DNA of 38,333 nucleotides from Flavobacteriales bacterium (lineage in GTDB: Bacteria > Bacteroidota > Bacteroidia > Flavobacteriales_D > Crocinitomicaceae). The stretch covers positions 1 to 38,333 of the forward strand of contig CANCQX010000011.1 of NCBI GenBank assembly GCA_947380375.1, given 5' to 3'. Below are positions 9,440 to 16,823 of this stretch, one piece after another; positions within the stretch are counted from its first letter, which is position 1; every line of letters begins with the position of its first letter. The notes beneath the pieces are model-generated. The model saw only the letters and a program-made list of their open reading frames with translations, was not told where the DNA came from and made no database searches. A program made the translations under genes and the position numbers.

Positions 9440-9447
9440 CAAAAGTA
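9440..9447 (-). promoter_or_regulatory. purL -7 promoter element
   Basis: On the minus strand the sequence TACTTTTG matches the Bacteroidota -7 consensus TAnnTTTG exactly. The start codon at 9421 lies 18 bases downstream of the box. The -33 element is weak. The rest of the divergent 9422-9667 gap contains a near-match for terC (TACTTTTA, 9634-9641) and no gene. Confidence 0.6.
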
Positions 9448-9667
9448 ATTATAATATTTGAAGTTGAATATCTTTTTTTGACTGAAAAAAGAAGCAATAA
9501 GGTTAAATTTAAAGTAGTCTTTTTTAACTTGTGAATTCTATAGGAGCCAAAATTCTTTTTTATTTAAACACACTTACAATCAAGAAGACTATAATCTAAC
9601 TTTAAAAAAACGAAAAATTTTACAAACTTTTATTACTTTTACCATTAAAATTAAACAAATATCATTA

Positions 9668-10426
9668 ATGGATTTTACAGTTTTAACAACAGGTCATGGA
9701 TTATTATATCTTCTTCTACTTACTTTTTTAGAAATAGTACTTGGAATTGATAACATTATTTTTATATCTATTATAACTGACAAATTACATCCTAAAAATC
9801 AAAAATATGCTCGTAGAATTGGTTTAGCATTAGCTTTAATTGTACGTCTATTTTTACTAACAATTGCATCTTGGATGATGAGTTTAACTCAATCGTTATT
9901 TACATTTAAAGGTTTGCACTTTTTTAGTGGTCATTCTCTCGTTTTGCTTGTAGGTGGTATCTTTTTAGTCTATAAAAGTGGGCAAGAAATGTTAGAAAAT
10001 ATGAGAGGGCACCAAGGAGAAGATAAAAAAGGAAAAGACAATTTAAAAGCTGTTATTATTCAAATCGTGATGATTGATATCGTTTTTAGTTTTGATTCAA
10101 TAATAACAGCTATTGGATTAACTACTGATATAAAAAAGGAATTACACGCCGACCCAATGATTATAATATATTTAGCCGTAATTATATCTATGATTATTAT
10201 GCTAATTTTCGCAAAACAAGTAAGTGATTTCATCAATAATAGACCTTCTATTAAAATGATAGCACTTGGTTTTTTAGTAATGATAGGTGTTGTATTAATA
10301 GGGGAAGCATTTGAATTAGAAATTGATAAAAACTACATTTACATTGCTATGATATTTGCATTAGTAGTGGAATTTATGAATATTAAAATGAGAAAAAACC
10401 ACCGTAATTACACACCAAAACATTGA
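9668..10426 (+). CDS. TerC-family integral membrane protein
   Basis: The 252-residue protein has seven or so hydrophobic segments. Both TerC signature acidic motifs are present: EIVLGIDNIIF near residue 22 and DIVFSFDSIITA near residue 140, with conserved aspartates buried in membrane helices. TerC/Alx proteins are linked to manganese or other metal export and to metalation of secreted proteins. It begins a compact four-gene + strand run with three small genes (spacings of 4 bases, then two ATGA overlaps). The transported ion cannot be told from the sequence, and no yybP-ykoY-like riboswitch is visible upstream. Confidence 0.88.
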   Translation: MDFTVLTTGHGLLYLLLLTFLEIVLGIDNIIFISIITDKLHPKNQKYARRIGLALALIVRLFLLTIASWMMSLTQSLFTFKGLHFFSGHSLVLLVGGIFLVYKSGQEMLENMRGHQGEDKKGKDNLKAVIIQIVMIDIVFSFDSIITAIGLTTDIKKELHADPMIIIYLAVIISMIIMLIFAKQVSDFINNRPSIKMIALGFLVMIGVVLIGEAFELEIDKNYIYIAMIFALVVEFMNIKMRKNHRNYTPKH

Positions 10427-10430
10427 TAAA

Positions 10431-11015
10431 ATGACTAAAAATGAAGCTCTTTTGTTTTTCCATCTTAATGGTGAGGATGAAATAATAGATCTTTACGAAG
10501 AATATCTTTTTGAATATAAAACCTATTTTTTAACTAAATACCCAATTGAAAAAGTATTTAGAGCGAAAGCTAAGAAAATGAATCAAATGCATGATGCTTT
10601 TATTTTATTAGGTGGAGAAATTATTAAATCAACTTCATTTTCCAATCTAGAATACCAACAAAAAGAAAACATTTTAGAATGCTTTAATTATTATCAAAAA
10701 TTAAAAATTGATTTAAAAAGCAAGCTAAACAAAAGCAATAATGCAATAGAAATTAACAATTATATTCATCAATTAATTCAGCTTGAAAAAGAATATGCTG
10801 AAAATTGGTCAGTTTTAAAAAAATTACCTGATTATGAAGTATTAATTTCGAAAGAACCTGACCCAATGTTAATTTTAAAAGCAATTAAAGAATTTAACAC
10901 ACTTGGTGGAAACACCTTTAATGATTTAAATACAATGAAAAACATTTCACCTGATTTATTAATAAACGAAGCTAAACGATTATCTTTATACTTAAAAACA
11001 TATACAATTAAATGA
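10431..11015 (+). CDS. Hypothetical helical cytoplasmic protein
   Basis: I do not recognise this 194-residue protein. It has no signal peptide or membrane segment. It is rich in lysine, glutamate, leucine and asparagine and looks almost entirely helical, with a conserved-looking start (KNEALLFFHLNGEDEIIDLYEEYLFEYK) and an amphipathic coiled region around residues 85-125. It begins 4 bases after terC and its stop overlaps the start of the DUF493 gene by 4 bases (ATGA), so the three genes are translated from one message. The tight coupling suggests a shared physiological role, but no catalytic motif is visible. Confidence 0.7.
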   Translation: MTKNEALLFFHLNGEDEIIDLYEEYLFEYKTYFLTKYPIEKVFRAKAKKMNQMHDAFILLGGEIIKSTSFSNLEYQQKENILECFNYYQKLKIDLKSKLNKSNNAIEINNYIHQLIQLEKEYAENWSVLKKLPDYEVLISKEPDPMLILKAIKEFNTLGGNTFNDLNTMKNISPDLLINEAKRLSLYLKTYTIK

Positions 11016-11278
11016 CAGATCCATATTCAAGCCTTCGAACACAATTAGAATTAGAAGAATGGCCAAACGTGTACATGTTCAAATTCATAATTCCAAACTC
11101 TTCAGAAAAAATAGCTTTAACAATGGAATTATTTAATGATTCAAGCGATATATCAATGCACGAATCTAGTTCTGGTAAATTTGTCAGTATAACTGCAAAA
11201 GAATTAATGTTAGACGTAGATTCTATCATAAAAAAATACGAAGAAGCAACAAAAATTAAAGGTTTGATGGCATTATGA
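11012..11278 (+). CDS. DUF493 family protein
   Basis: The 88-residue product matches the small DUF493 (YbeD-like) alpha/beta fold. It has WPNVYMFKFIIPNSSEKIAL, then an ESSSGKFVSITAKELM strand-helix, and a C-terminal helix (DVDSIIKKYEEA). E. coli YbeD has an ACT-like ferredoxin fold, which suggests ligand or protein binding, but no function is settled. It overlaps both neighbours by ATGA junctions, so it sits inside a coupled operon with terC, the preceding helical protein and the following membrane-anchored protein. Confidence 0.82.
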   Translation: MTDPYSSLRTQLELEEWPNVYMFKFIIPNSSEKIALTMELFNDSSDISMHESSSGKFVSITAKELMLDVDSIIKKYEEATKIKGLMAL

Positions 11279-11673
11279 TAGTATTAATGGGATTTACAAT
11301 AGGTAGAGTTTTATTAGGTGCACTATGTGTTTCCTTGGCAGTATTATTAATGACAATTGCCTATAGAAAACTTTTAACACACTTTGGGAAAGGTTCACCA
11401 TCTTCTGAAGACTTCTGCGTGCTTTACGGCCTTGAAACCCATCCTGCAAAAGGTGAAATAGAATTTTATTTTACAACTAATTCTAAAAGAGACATAACTC
11501 TTGAATTGCTAAACGATGACCTTTCAAATCATTCAATTATTCAGAGTAAAAATGTAGCTGATGGTGGTCATATTATACGTTTTAACACTGAAACTATTCC
11601 GAATGGAACTTATTTCTATCAATTGAAAACCGAAAATCAAAAAACAATGAAGCGATTTACCATTGAAAATTAA
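11275..11673 (+). CDS. Membrane-anchored protein with small beta domain
   Basis: The 132-residue protein has one N-terminal transmembrane helix (about residues 5-27) with a basic flank (YRKLL). A predicted all-beta domain follows (about 50-132), with alternating strands and a closing pattern PNGTYFYQLKTENQKTMKRF. That pattern resembles the last strands of FlgD-like or Por-type sorting beta-sandwiches, although a full type IX sorting signal is not convincing here. It overlaps the DUF493 stop (ATGA) and is the last gene of the terC operon. Its function is unknown; the topology suggests a periplasmic beta domain held by the inner membrane. Confidence 0.65.
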   Translation: MIVLMGFTIGRVLLGALCVSLAVLLMTIAYRKLLTHFGKGSPSSEDFCVLYGLETHPAKGEIEFYFTTNSKRDITLELLNDDLSNHSIIQSKNVADGGHIIRFNTETIPNGTYFYQLKTENQKTMKRFTIEN

Positions 11674-11711
11674 ATTGTCAAATTGACATACTTTATTTAC
11701 TTGGCAAAATA

Positions 11712-11742
11712 ATTGATATCATAGTTGAAATATTTAATTTTG
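11712..11742 (+). promoter_or_regulatory. trxA promoter
   Basis: A perfect -7 box TAATTTTG at 11735-11742 is preceded by ATTG at 11712-11715 with exactly 19 bases between, one base off the -33 consensus TTTG and at the right spacing. The trxA ATG at 11782 lies 39 bases downstream of the box, giving a short untranslated leader. Confidence 0.7.
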
Positions 11743-11781
11743 CATTATCAATAAGAAATAATAACTTTAAAAATAAAAATC

Positions 11782-12102
11782 ATGGCAGTTGAAATAACAG
11801 ACGCAAACTTCGAAGAAGTAGTATTAAATTCTAAAATTCCAGTTTTGGTTGATTTTTGGGCAGAATGGTGTGGACCATGTAGAATGGTAGGACCTGTTGT
11901 TGATGAATTATACAACGAATACGAAGGAAGAGCTATCGTAGGAAAAGTAAATGTTGACGAAAACCCAGGTATCTCAGCAAAATTTGGAGTTAGAAATATC
12001 CCAACTATTCTTTTCATTAAAAATGGAGAAGTTGCTGACAAATCTGTAGGAGCGGTTCCAAAAGCGCAATTAGCATCAAAATTGGATGCTATTTTAAATT
12101 AA
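11782..12102 (+). CDS. trxA: Thioredoxin
   Basis: This 106-residue cytoplasmic thioredoxin has the classic active site FWAEWCGPC and the cis-proline loop NIPTILF. The central helix-strand segment includes VGKVNVDENP, and the length is typical. It reduces protein disulfides using electrons from thioredoxin reductase, for example in ribonucleotide reductase and methionine sulfoxide reductase. It has its own promoter and its own strong terminator hairpin at 12164-12195, so it is a single-gene transcription unit. Confidence 0.95.
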   Translation: MAVEITDANFEEVVLNSKIPVLVDFWAEWCGPCRMVGPVVDELYNEYEGRAIVGKVNVDENPGISAKFGVRNIPTILFIKNGEVADKSVGAVPKAQLASKLDAILN

Positions 12103-12110
12103 TTTTTTGA

Positions 12111-12276
12111 GATATTAGATTTTTAGATTATAGACATTAGACTCTGAAAAACTAACAATAAATAAGACGTGTAAGTTAAACTTATACGTCTTTTTACATT
12201 TTATAAACGCAGAGCATAAAGTCTAAAAATTTAATGTCTATGTCTAATATCTAAAAATATAACGTCTAATATCTAA
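12111..12276. repeat. Intergenic imperfect inverted repeat (TAGAC/TCTAA type)
   Basis: The left arm (12111-12142) and right arm (12236-12276) are imperfect inverted copies, built from reiterated TTAGA / TAGAC on one side and GTCTA / TCTAA on the other. GTCTAATATCTAA occurs twice in the right arm (12242 and 12264, 22 bases apart). The arms flank the trxA terminator. Confidence 0.68.
12164..12195 (+). terminator. trxA intrinsic terminator
   Basis: A 12-bp stem (AAGACGTGTAAG pairing with CTTATACGTCTT, one G-T wobble) with loop TTAAA is followed by a short T run. It lies 62 bases after the trxA stop. Confidence 0.85.
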
Positions 12277-12331
12277 CTTCTAAAAATCTAAAGTCTAAAA
12301 CACTTATCTTTACACTTCAAAAAACAATAAA

Positions 12332-13033
12332 ATGGACTCAATTTTTCACAGATTAAAATATTACGGAATAGGATTTGGAGTTGGATTAATATTTGTCATT
12401 TTCTTTTTTCAAAATAGAGGGTGTAGTTGGCTTCCAGATAATCGAGTTAAAAACAGCATTTTAGATCGCGTCTTAGTTTTACCAGAAAGTGAAGCAAAAC
12501 AAATGAATAAATTTGGATTAACAAAAAAGGATTTAACACTTGTTTTGAATGATGGAGAAGTATTGTTTAAAGAGAGTAAAAAAACTGGGAATCCAAAAGT
12601 TTATGTTGTTGAGAAAGAAATTCCTTCCAAAGGAAAAGTTAAATTCTTTTTTACATTAGCTACTGAAAGTTTTATTTCCGAAATTCATTTCACCGAAAGA
12701 AATGTAAAAAAAATAAAAAATACTACAGAAGGATTTGGTGATTTAATCTATTTCCCAAGTGATAACAATTTAGTTTTTCCTGATTCTAGTGCTAATGTAA
12801 CTTGTCAACAAGCAGCTTTACAATTAATAAGTTCAAAAGAAATATTAAAAAATTTAAAAAAATCAGGAAGAATTGACTTCTCAAAATCACACTTATTAAC
12901 AACTCCTAAACCGGAACATTATCTTACATTCATAGATAAAAAAGGAAGAGAGATTGGAAGTAATGTTATTTGGTATAAAAACAAGCTCAATATCACAAAC
13001 TTTGTGTTACCTTTTAAAAGTGAATGCAAATAA
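12332..13033 (+). CDS. Conserved membrane-anchored protein of unknown function
   Basis: The 233-residue protein has an N-terminal transmembrane helix (about residues 10-27, containing GFGVGLIFVIFFF) followed by the striking conserved motif QNRGCSWLPDNRVKNSILDR. This motif recurs in hypothetical proteins of Flavobacteriia that I recognise as a family without a known role. The rest is a mixed alpha/beta domain ending near KPEHYLTFIDKKG. The cysteine right after the membrane helix is not in a normal lipobox. A TATCTTTA box at 12305-12312 is a plausible promoter. It lies 76 bases before lpxD on the same strand, so a link to the envelope is possible but unproven. Confidence 0.75.
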   Translation: MDSIFHRLKYYGIGFGVGLIFVIFFFQNRGCSWLPDNRVKNSILDRVLVLPESEAKQMNKFGLTKKDLTLVLNDGEVLFKESKKTGNPKVYVVEKEIPSKGKVKFFFTLATESFISEIHFTERNVKKIKNTTEGFGDLIYFPSDNNLVFPDSSANVTCQQAALQLISSKEILKNLKKSGRIDFSKSHLLTTPKPEHYLTFIDKKGREIGSNVIWYKNKLNITNFVLPFKSECK

Positions 13034-13097
13034 CTTTGCTAATAACTAATTGTTGATAATTCTATAATGTAAATAGAGTTTGAAGTTGAGTTTTTTT

Positions 13098-13105
13098 TAA
13101 TTTTG
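13098..13105 (+). promoter_or_regulatory. lpxD -7 promoter element, four bases from the start codon
   Basis: TAATTTTG matches TAnnTTTG exactly and ends only four bases before the lpxD ATG at 13110, so a transcript from here would have almost no leader. No TTTG lies at the ideal -33 spacing; the nearest is at 13079. Confidence 0.45.
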
Positions 13106-13109
13106 AAGT

Positions 13110-14156
13110 ATGGAGTTTTCAGCTGAACAAATTGCAGGTATTTTAAATGGTGAAGTCGTAGGAAATACGGAAATTACTGTAAAAGGATTGTCTAAAATAG
13201 AAGAAGGTACAGAAGGTACGCTTTCATTTTTATCAAATCCAAAATACGAAGAATATATATACACTACTGGTGCATCTATATGTATTGTTAATAATACTTT
13301 CTCTCCTATAAAGGAATTACCTACTAACTTAACACTTGTAAAAGTTGAAGATGCGTATTCTTGTTTCGCAAAATTATTAGAGTTTTACGATCAAATGCGA
13401 AAAAAAGAACCTAAAATAGAATCTCCTTCTTTTATTTCAGAAACGGCAACTATTGGTTCTGATTTGTATCTTGGAGCTTATGGTTACATTGGTGATGGTT
13501 CAAAAATAGGAGATAATGTTGTTATCTATCCTCATGTTTATATTGGAGAAAATGTAATTATTGGTGACAATTGTGTTTTACATCCTGGAGCTACTGTTTA
13601 TGCAGATTGTATTCTAGGAAATAGCTGCACAATTCACGCAGGCACAATCATAGGTGCTGATGGATTTGGCTTCGCACCAAATGAAAATGGTGAATTTCAA
13701 AAGATTCCTCAAATTGGGAATGTTGTAATTGAAGACAATGTTGAAATTGGCTCAAATTGCACAATTGATAGAGCAACTATGGGTTCAACAGTTATCCGTA
13801 AAGGTGTAAAACTAGACAATTTAGTTCAAGTAGCTCATAATGTTGAGATTGGTAAAAATACTGTAATGGCTGCTCAAGTAGGTGTTGCTGGATCTGCTAA
13901 AATTGGAGAAAATGTAATGATTGGAGGGCAGGCAGGAATAAGTGGTCATATTCATATTGCGGATGGTACTAAAATTGTTGCTCAATCTGGAATACCAAAC
14001 ACTGTTCGTAAGGCAGACACACTAATGGGATCACCAGGCATACCATTAGAAGACTTTAAAAAATCTTATTTTGGATTTAGAAAATTACCTCAAATATTGA
14101 AGAGACTTCAAGAAATAGAGAATAAAATAAAAGAATTAACTAACATAAAAATATAG
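13110..14156 (+). CDS. lpxD: UDP-3-O-acylglucosamine N-acyltransferase (LpxD)
   Basis: The 348-residue enzyme adds the second acyl chain, at N2, in lipid A synthesis. An N-terminal uridine-binding domain (about 1-100, with [21 protein letters not shown]) is followed by a left-handed parallel beta-helix of hexapeptide repeats (about 100-310, such as [15 protein letters not shown]). It contains the GADGFGFAP segment and the VAHNVEIG histidine typical of the LpxD active site. A C-terminal helix ([20 protein letters not shown]-like) promotes trimers. It starts the lpxD-lpxC/fabZ-lpxA block, with one base between its stop and the next ATG. Confidence 0.95.
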   Translation: MEFSAEQIAGILNGEVVGNTEITVKGLSKIEEGTEGTLSFLSNPKYEEYIYTTGASICIVNNTFSPIKELPTNLTLVKVEDAYSCFAKLLEFYDQMRKKEPKIESPSFISETATIGSDLYLGAYGYIGDGSKIGDNVVIYPHVYIGENVIIGDNCVLHPGATVYADCILGNSCTIHAGTIIGADGFGFAPNENGEFQKIPQIGNVVIEDNVEIGSNCTIDRATMGSTVIRKGVKLDNLVQVAHNVEIGKNTVMAAQVGVAGSAKIGENVMIGGQAGISGHIHIADGTKIVAQSGIPNTVRKADTLMGSPGIPLEDFKKSYFGFRKLPQILKRLQEIENKIKELTNIKI

Positions 14157-14157
14157 A

Positions 14158-15582
14158 ATGGCTGAAAAGCAACGCACGTTAAATGAGTCAGTTTTATTAA
14201 AAGGAATAGGACTTCACACAGGGGAATTAGTAAATATAGAAATTTGTCCTGCACCGATTAATCACGGGTATAAATTTCAACGAATTGACCTTGAAGGTCA
14301 ACCAATAATAAATGCTGATGTTGATTTAGTTGTTGCAACTGACAGAGGTACAACATTAGAATCTAAAGGTGCAAGAGTTTATACAACGGAGCATGTTTTA
14401 GCAGCACTTTATGGAATGCAAGTTGATAATGCATTAATTAAAATTGATGGTCCAGAAATTCCAATTATGGATGGAAGCTCTCTACTTTTTGTAAATGCAT
14501 TTGAAACAGTAGGTTATTTAGAACAAGATGCAGACAGAGTTTATCTTGAATTAGACGAAATTTTAAAATTTGAAGATGCTGAAAAGGGAATTGAATTTTT
14601 AGCAATACCCGATTCCGGATACAGAGTTACAGTTATGGTGGATTACAATTCTCCAGTTCTAGGGACACAACATGCTGGTATATATAAGATTACAGATTTT
14701 AAGTCTGAAATCGCAAAATGTAGAACTTTTGTATTTCTTCGTGAATTAGAATTTCTTGCAAAAAACAATTTGATCAAAGGAGGAAATCTTGATAATGCAA
14801 TCGTTTTAGTTGAAAGAACGGATGTGAAACAAGAAGAATTAGATTCATTGGCTAAATTATTAGGAAAAGAAGATTTAAAAATAAAATTGGATGGTATAGG
14901 TGTTTTAAATACTACCAAATTACAATTTGAAAACGAACCAGCACGTCACAAATTATTAGATATAATTGGTGATTTAGCATTAATTGGAAAACCTATTAGA
15001 GCTCACATATTAGCAGCTAGACCAGGCCATTCAGGAAATGTTAGATTTGCTAAAATTATAAAAGATCATTTCAAATCGAAAGAAAAAGCAGGTAAATTCT
15101 TCGATTTAACAAAAGAGCCGTTATACAATATAAATGATATTGAAAAAATGTTACCTCACCGCTACCCATTTTTATTGGTAGACAAAGTAATGGAAATTAC
15201 AGAAGATTCTATTATTGGAGTGAAAAATGTAACGATGAATGAGCCAATTTTCACTGGTCATTTCCCTGGTAACCCTGTTTTTCCTGGAGTTCTACAAATA
15301 GAAGCGATGGCTCAAGTAGGTGGTATTTATGCTTTAAGTAAAGTCGAAGAACCTTCGCTTTATTCAACTTATTTTATGAAAATAGATAAAGTGAAATTTA
15401 AAGCTAAAGTTGTACCAGGCGATACACTTGTATTTGAATTATTTTTACTTTCTCCTATTAGAAGAGGATTAGTTGAAATGGGTGGAAAAGCATATGTTAA
15501 TGGACAATTAGTAATGGAGGCAGAAATGCTTGCACAAATAGTTAAAGATAAAGTTGAGACATATGATAAGCAAATTAGCTAG
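14158..15582 (+). CDS. lpxC-fabZ: Bifunctional LpxC deacetylase / FabZ dehydratase fusion
   Basis: The 474-residue fusion is normal for Bacteroidota. Residues 1 to about 310 are LpxC, the zinc deacetylase that commits UDP-acyl-GlcNAc to lipid A. Zinc ligands are visible in YTTEHVLAAL (His) and in ARHKLLDIIGDLAL (HxxxD), with the catalytic His in GHSGN. Residues from about 320 to the end are FabZ, the (3R)-hydroxyacyl-ACP dehydratase, with the hot-dog catalytic His in LPHRYPFLL and Glu in PGVLQIEAMAQ. Joining the two activities ties lipid A commitment to fatty acid elongation, which compete for hydroxymyristoyl-ACP. It overlaps the lpxA start by 20 bases. Confidence 0.95.
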   Translation: MAEKQRTLNESVLLKGIGLHTGELVNIEICPAPINHGYKFQRIDLEGQPIINADVDLVVATDRGTTLESKGARVYTTEHVLAALYGMQVDNALIKIDGPEIPIMDGSSLLFVNAFETVGYLEQDADRVYLELDEILKFEDAEKGIEFLAIPDSGYRVTVMVDYNSPVLGTQHAGIYKITDFKSEIAKCRTFVFLRELEFLAKNNLIKGGNLDNAIVLVERTDVKQEELDSLAKLLGKEDLKIKLDGIGVLNTTKLQFENEPARHKLLDIIGDLALIGKPIRAHILAARPGHSGNVRFAKIIKDHFKSKEKAGKFFDLTKEPLYNINDIEKMLPHRYPFLLVDKVMEITEDSIIGVKNVTMNEPIFTGHFPGNPVFPGVLQIEAMAQVGGIYALSKVEEPSLYSTYFMKIDKVKFKAKVVPGDTLVFELFLLSPIRRGLVEMGGKAYVNGQLVMEAEMLAQIVKDKVETYDKQIS

Positions 15583-16339
15583 TATTTCTTCAGAGTCAAC
15601 AATTGGTAACGATGTATTTATTGGTCCATTTACAACTATTCATGAAGATGTTGTTATTGGAGCTAGAACAAAAATACATTCAAATGTTTCAATATATCCA
15701 GGTACAAGAATTGGTGAAGATTGTGAAATTTTTCCAGGTGCTGTAATTGGTGTAGTTCCTCAGGATTTAAAATTTGATGGTGAATATACAACTGTTGAAA
15801 TTGGAAATAATACAACAATTAGAGAATGTGTTACAATTCACAGAGGTACAAAAGATAGATTAACCACTAAAATTGGTTCAAATTGTCTTTTAATGACTTA
15901 TGTGCATATAGCACACGATTGTTTAATTGGAGATAATGTTATTCTTGCAAGTTACGTAGGAATTTCAGGTCATGTTACAATAGATGATTTTGCAATTTTA
16001 GAAGGTACTGTTGTTGCTCAACAATTTGTACATATTGGAGCACATTCTTTTATAGGAGGAGCTTCATTAATACGTAAAGATATTCCACCTTACATTAAGG
16101 CTGCAAGAGAACCTTTAACCTATGCAGGAGTAAATTCTGTAGGTATACGTAGAAGAGGATTTACGGATGAGCAAGTAAGAGAAATTGAAGATATTTATAG
16201 AATACTTTATGTTCAAAACAATAACGTTTCTAAAGGTATTACAGCAATCTTAGAAACTTTACCAGATTCTGAAATAAGAAAAAATATTTTAAAATTTATT
16301 GAAACTTCTGATAAAGGAATTATTAGAGGATTAAATTGA
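15563..16339 (+). CDS. lpxA: UDP-N-acetylglucosamine O-acyltransferase (LpxA)
   Basis: This 258-residue enzyme performs the first acylation of UDP-GlcNAc at O3 in lipid A synthesis. It has left-handed beta-helix hexapeptide repeats through residue 180 or so, the catalytic-histidine region TYVHIAHDC, GNNTTIRECVTIHRGT, and a C-terminal helical domain with GIRRRGFTDEQV typical of LpxA. I chose the ATG at 15563; a TTG three codons upstream (15554) also lies in frame but lacks support. The start lies 20 bases inside the lpxC-fabZ gene, so the three lipid A genes form one coupled operon. Confidence 0.95.
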   Translation: MISKLASISSESTIGNDVFIGPFTTIHEDVVIGARTKIHSNVSIYPGTRIGEDCEIFPGAVIGVVPQDLKFDGEYTTVEIGNNTTIRECVTIHRGTKDRLTTKIGSNCLLMTYVHIAHDCLIGDNVILASYVGISGHVTIDDFAILEGTVVAQQFVHIGAHSFIGGASLIRKDIPPYIKAAREPLTYAGVNSVGIRRRGFTDEQVREIEDIYRILYVQNNNVSKGITAILETLPDSEIRKNILKFIETSDKGIIRGLN

Positions 16340-16378
16340 TTTACAGAACTATAATATTTGGATTAAAAGATTAAAAAT

Positions 16379-16798
16379 ATGCTCTCTAAAAAAACCAAAT
16401 ATGCAATTCATGCACTTACATACCTTTGTAAGAAAGATCCTACACAACCTACTTTAATAGTAGAGGTTGCTAGAGAAGCTAATATACCTCGCAAATTCTT
16501 AGAAACCATACTTTTAGACTTGAAAAAACACGGTGTCTTAGGGTCTAAAATGGGAAAAGGTGGCGGCTATTTTATAAGAAAAAAACCGTCAGAAATTCCA
16601 CTTTCAACTATTATACGTCTTTTTAATGGTCCTATTGCTTTATTACCTTGTGCTAGTAAAAATTACTATGAAATTTGTGATGAGTGTGTCGACGAAAATG
16701 CATGTGGATTAAGATTCGTAATGGAAGAAGTTAGGGATGAAACTTTGAATATTTTAGAAAATAAAACGATTCAAGACATCATTGACAGAGAAAATTAA
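16379..16798 (+). CDS. Rrf2-family transcriptional regulator with cysteine cluster
   Basis: The 139-residue protein has the Rrf2 N-terminal winged helix (LSKKTKYAIHALTYL, then NIPRKFLETILLDLKKHGVLGSKMGKGGGY). A C-terminal region holds four cysteines at C91, C100, C103 and C109. In the family (IscR, NsrR, RsrR) three clustered cysteines bind an iron-sulfur cluster that senses Fe-S status, nitric oxide or redox state. Four cysteines and the spacing differ from IscR's three, so the cluster type is uncertain. It lies 39 bases after lpxA and just before the rRNA methyltransferase. Its regulon is unknown. Confidence 0.85.
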   Translation: MLSKKTKYAIHALTYLCKKDPTQPTLIVEVAREANIPRKFLETILLDLKKHGVLGSKMGKGGGYFIRKKPSEIPLSTIIRLFNGPIALLPCASKNYYEICDECVDENACGLRFVMEEVRDETLNILENKTIQDIIDREN

Positions 16799-16823
16799 TA
16801 ACAATACTTAAATATATATATCT

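Noticed and set aside
9422-9442. A seven-codon N-terminal extension of PurL starting at TTG
   Set aside because: The TTG lies in the promoter box TACTTTTG, and the ATG at 9421 starts at the usual PurL N-terminus.
11275-11673. A type IX sorting domain at the end of the small membrane protein
   Set aside because: The last strands look similar, but the protein has a retained membrane anchor and lacks the PNP-type start of the sorting domain.
15554-15562. A TTG start for LpxA three codons upstream of the ATG
   Set aside because: LpxA proteins start directly with the segment after the ATG at 15563.
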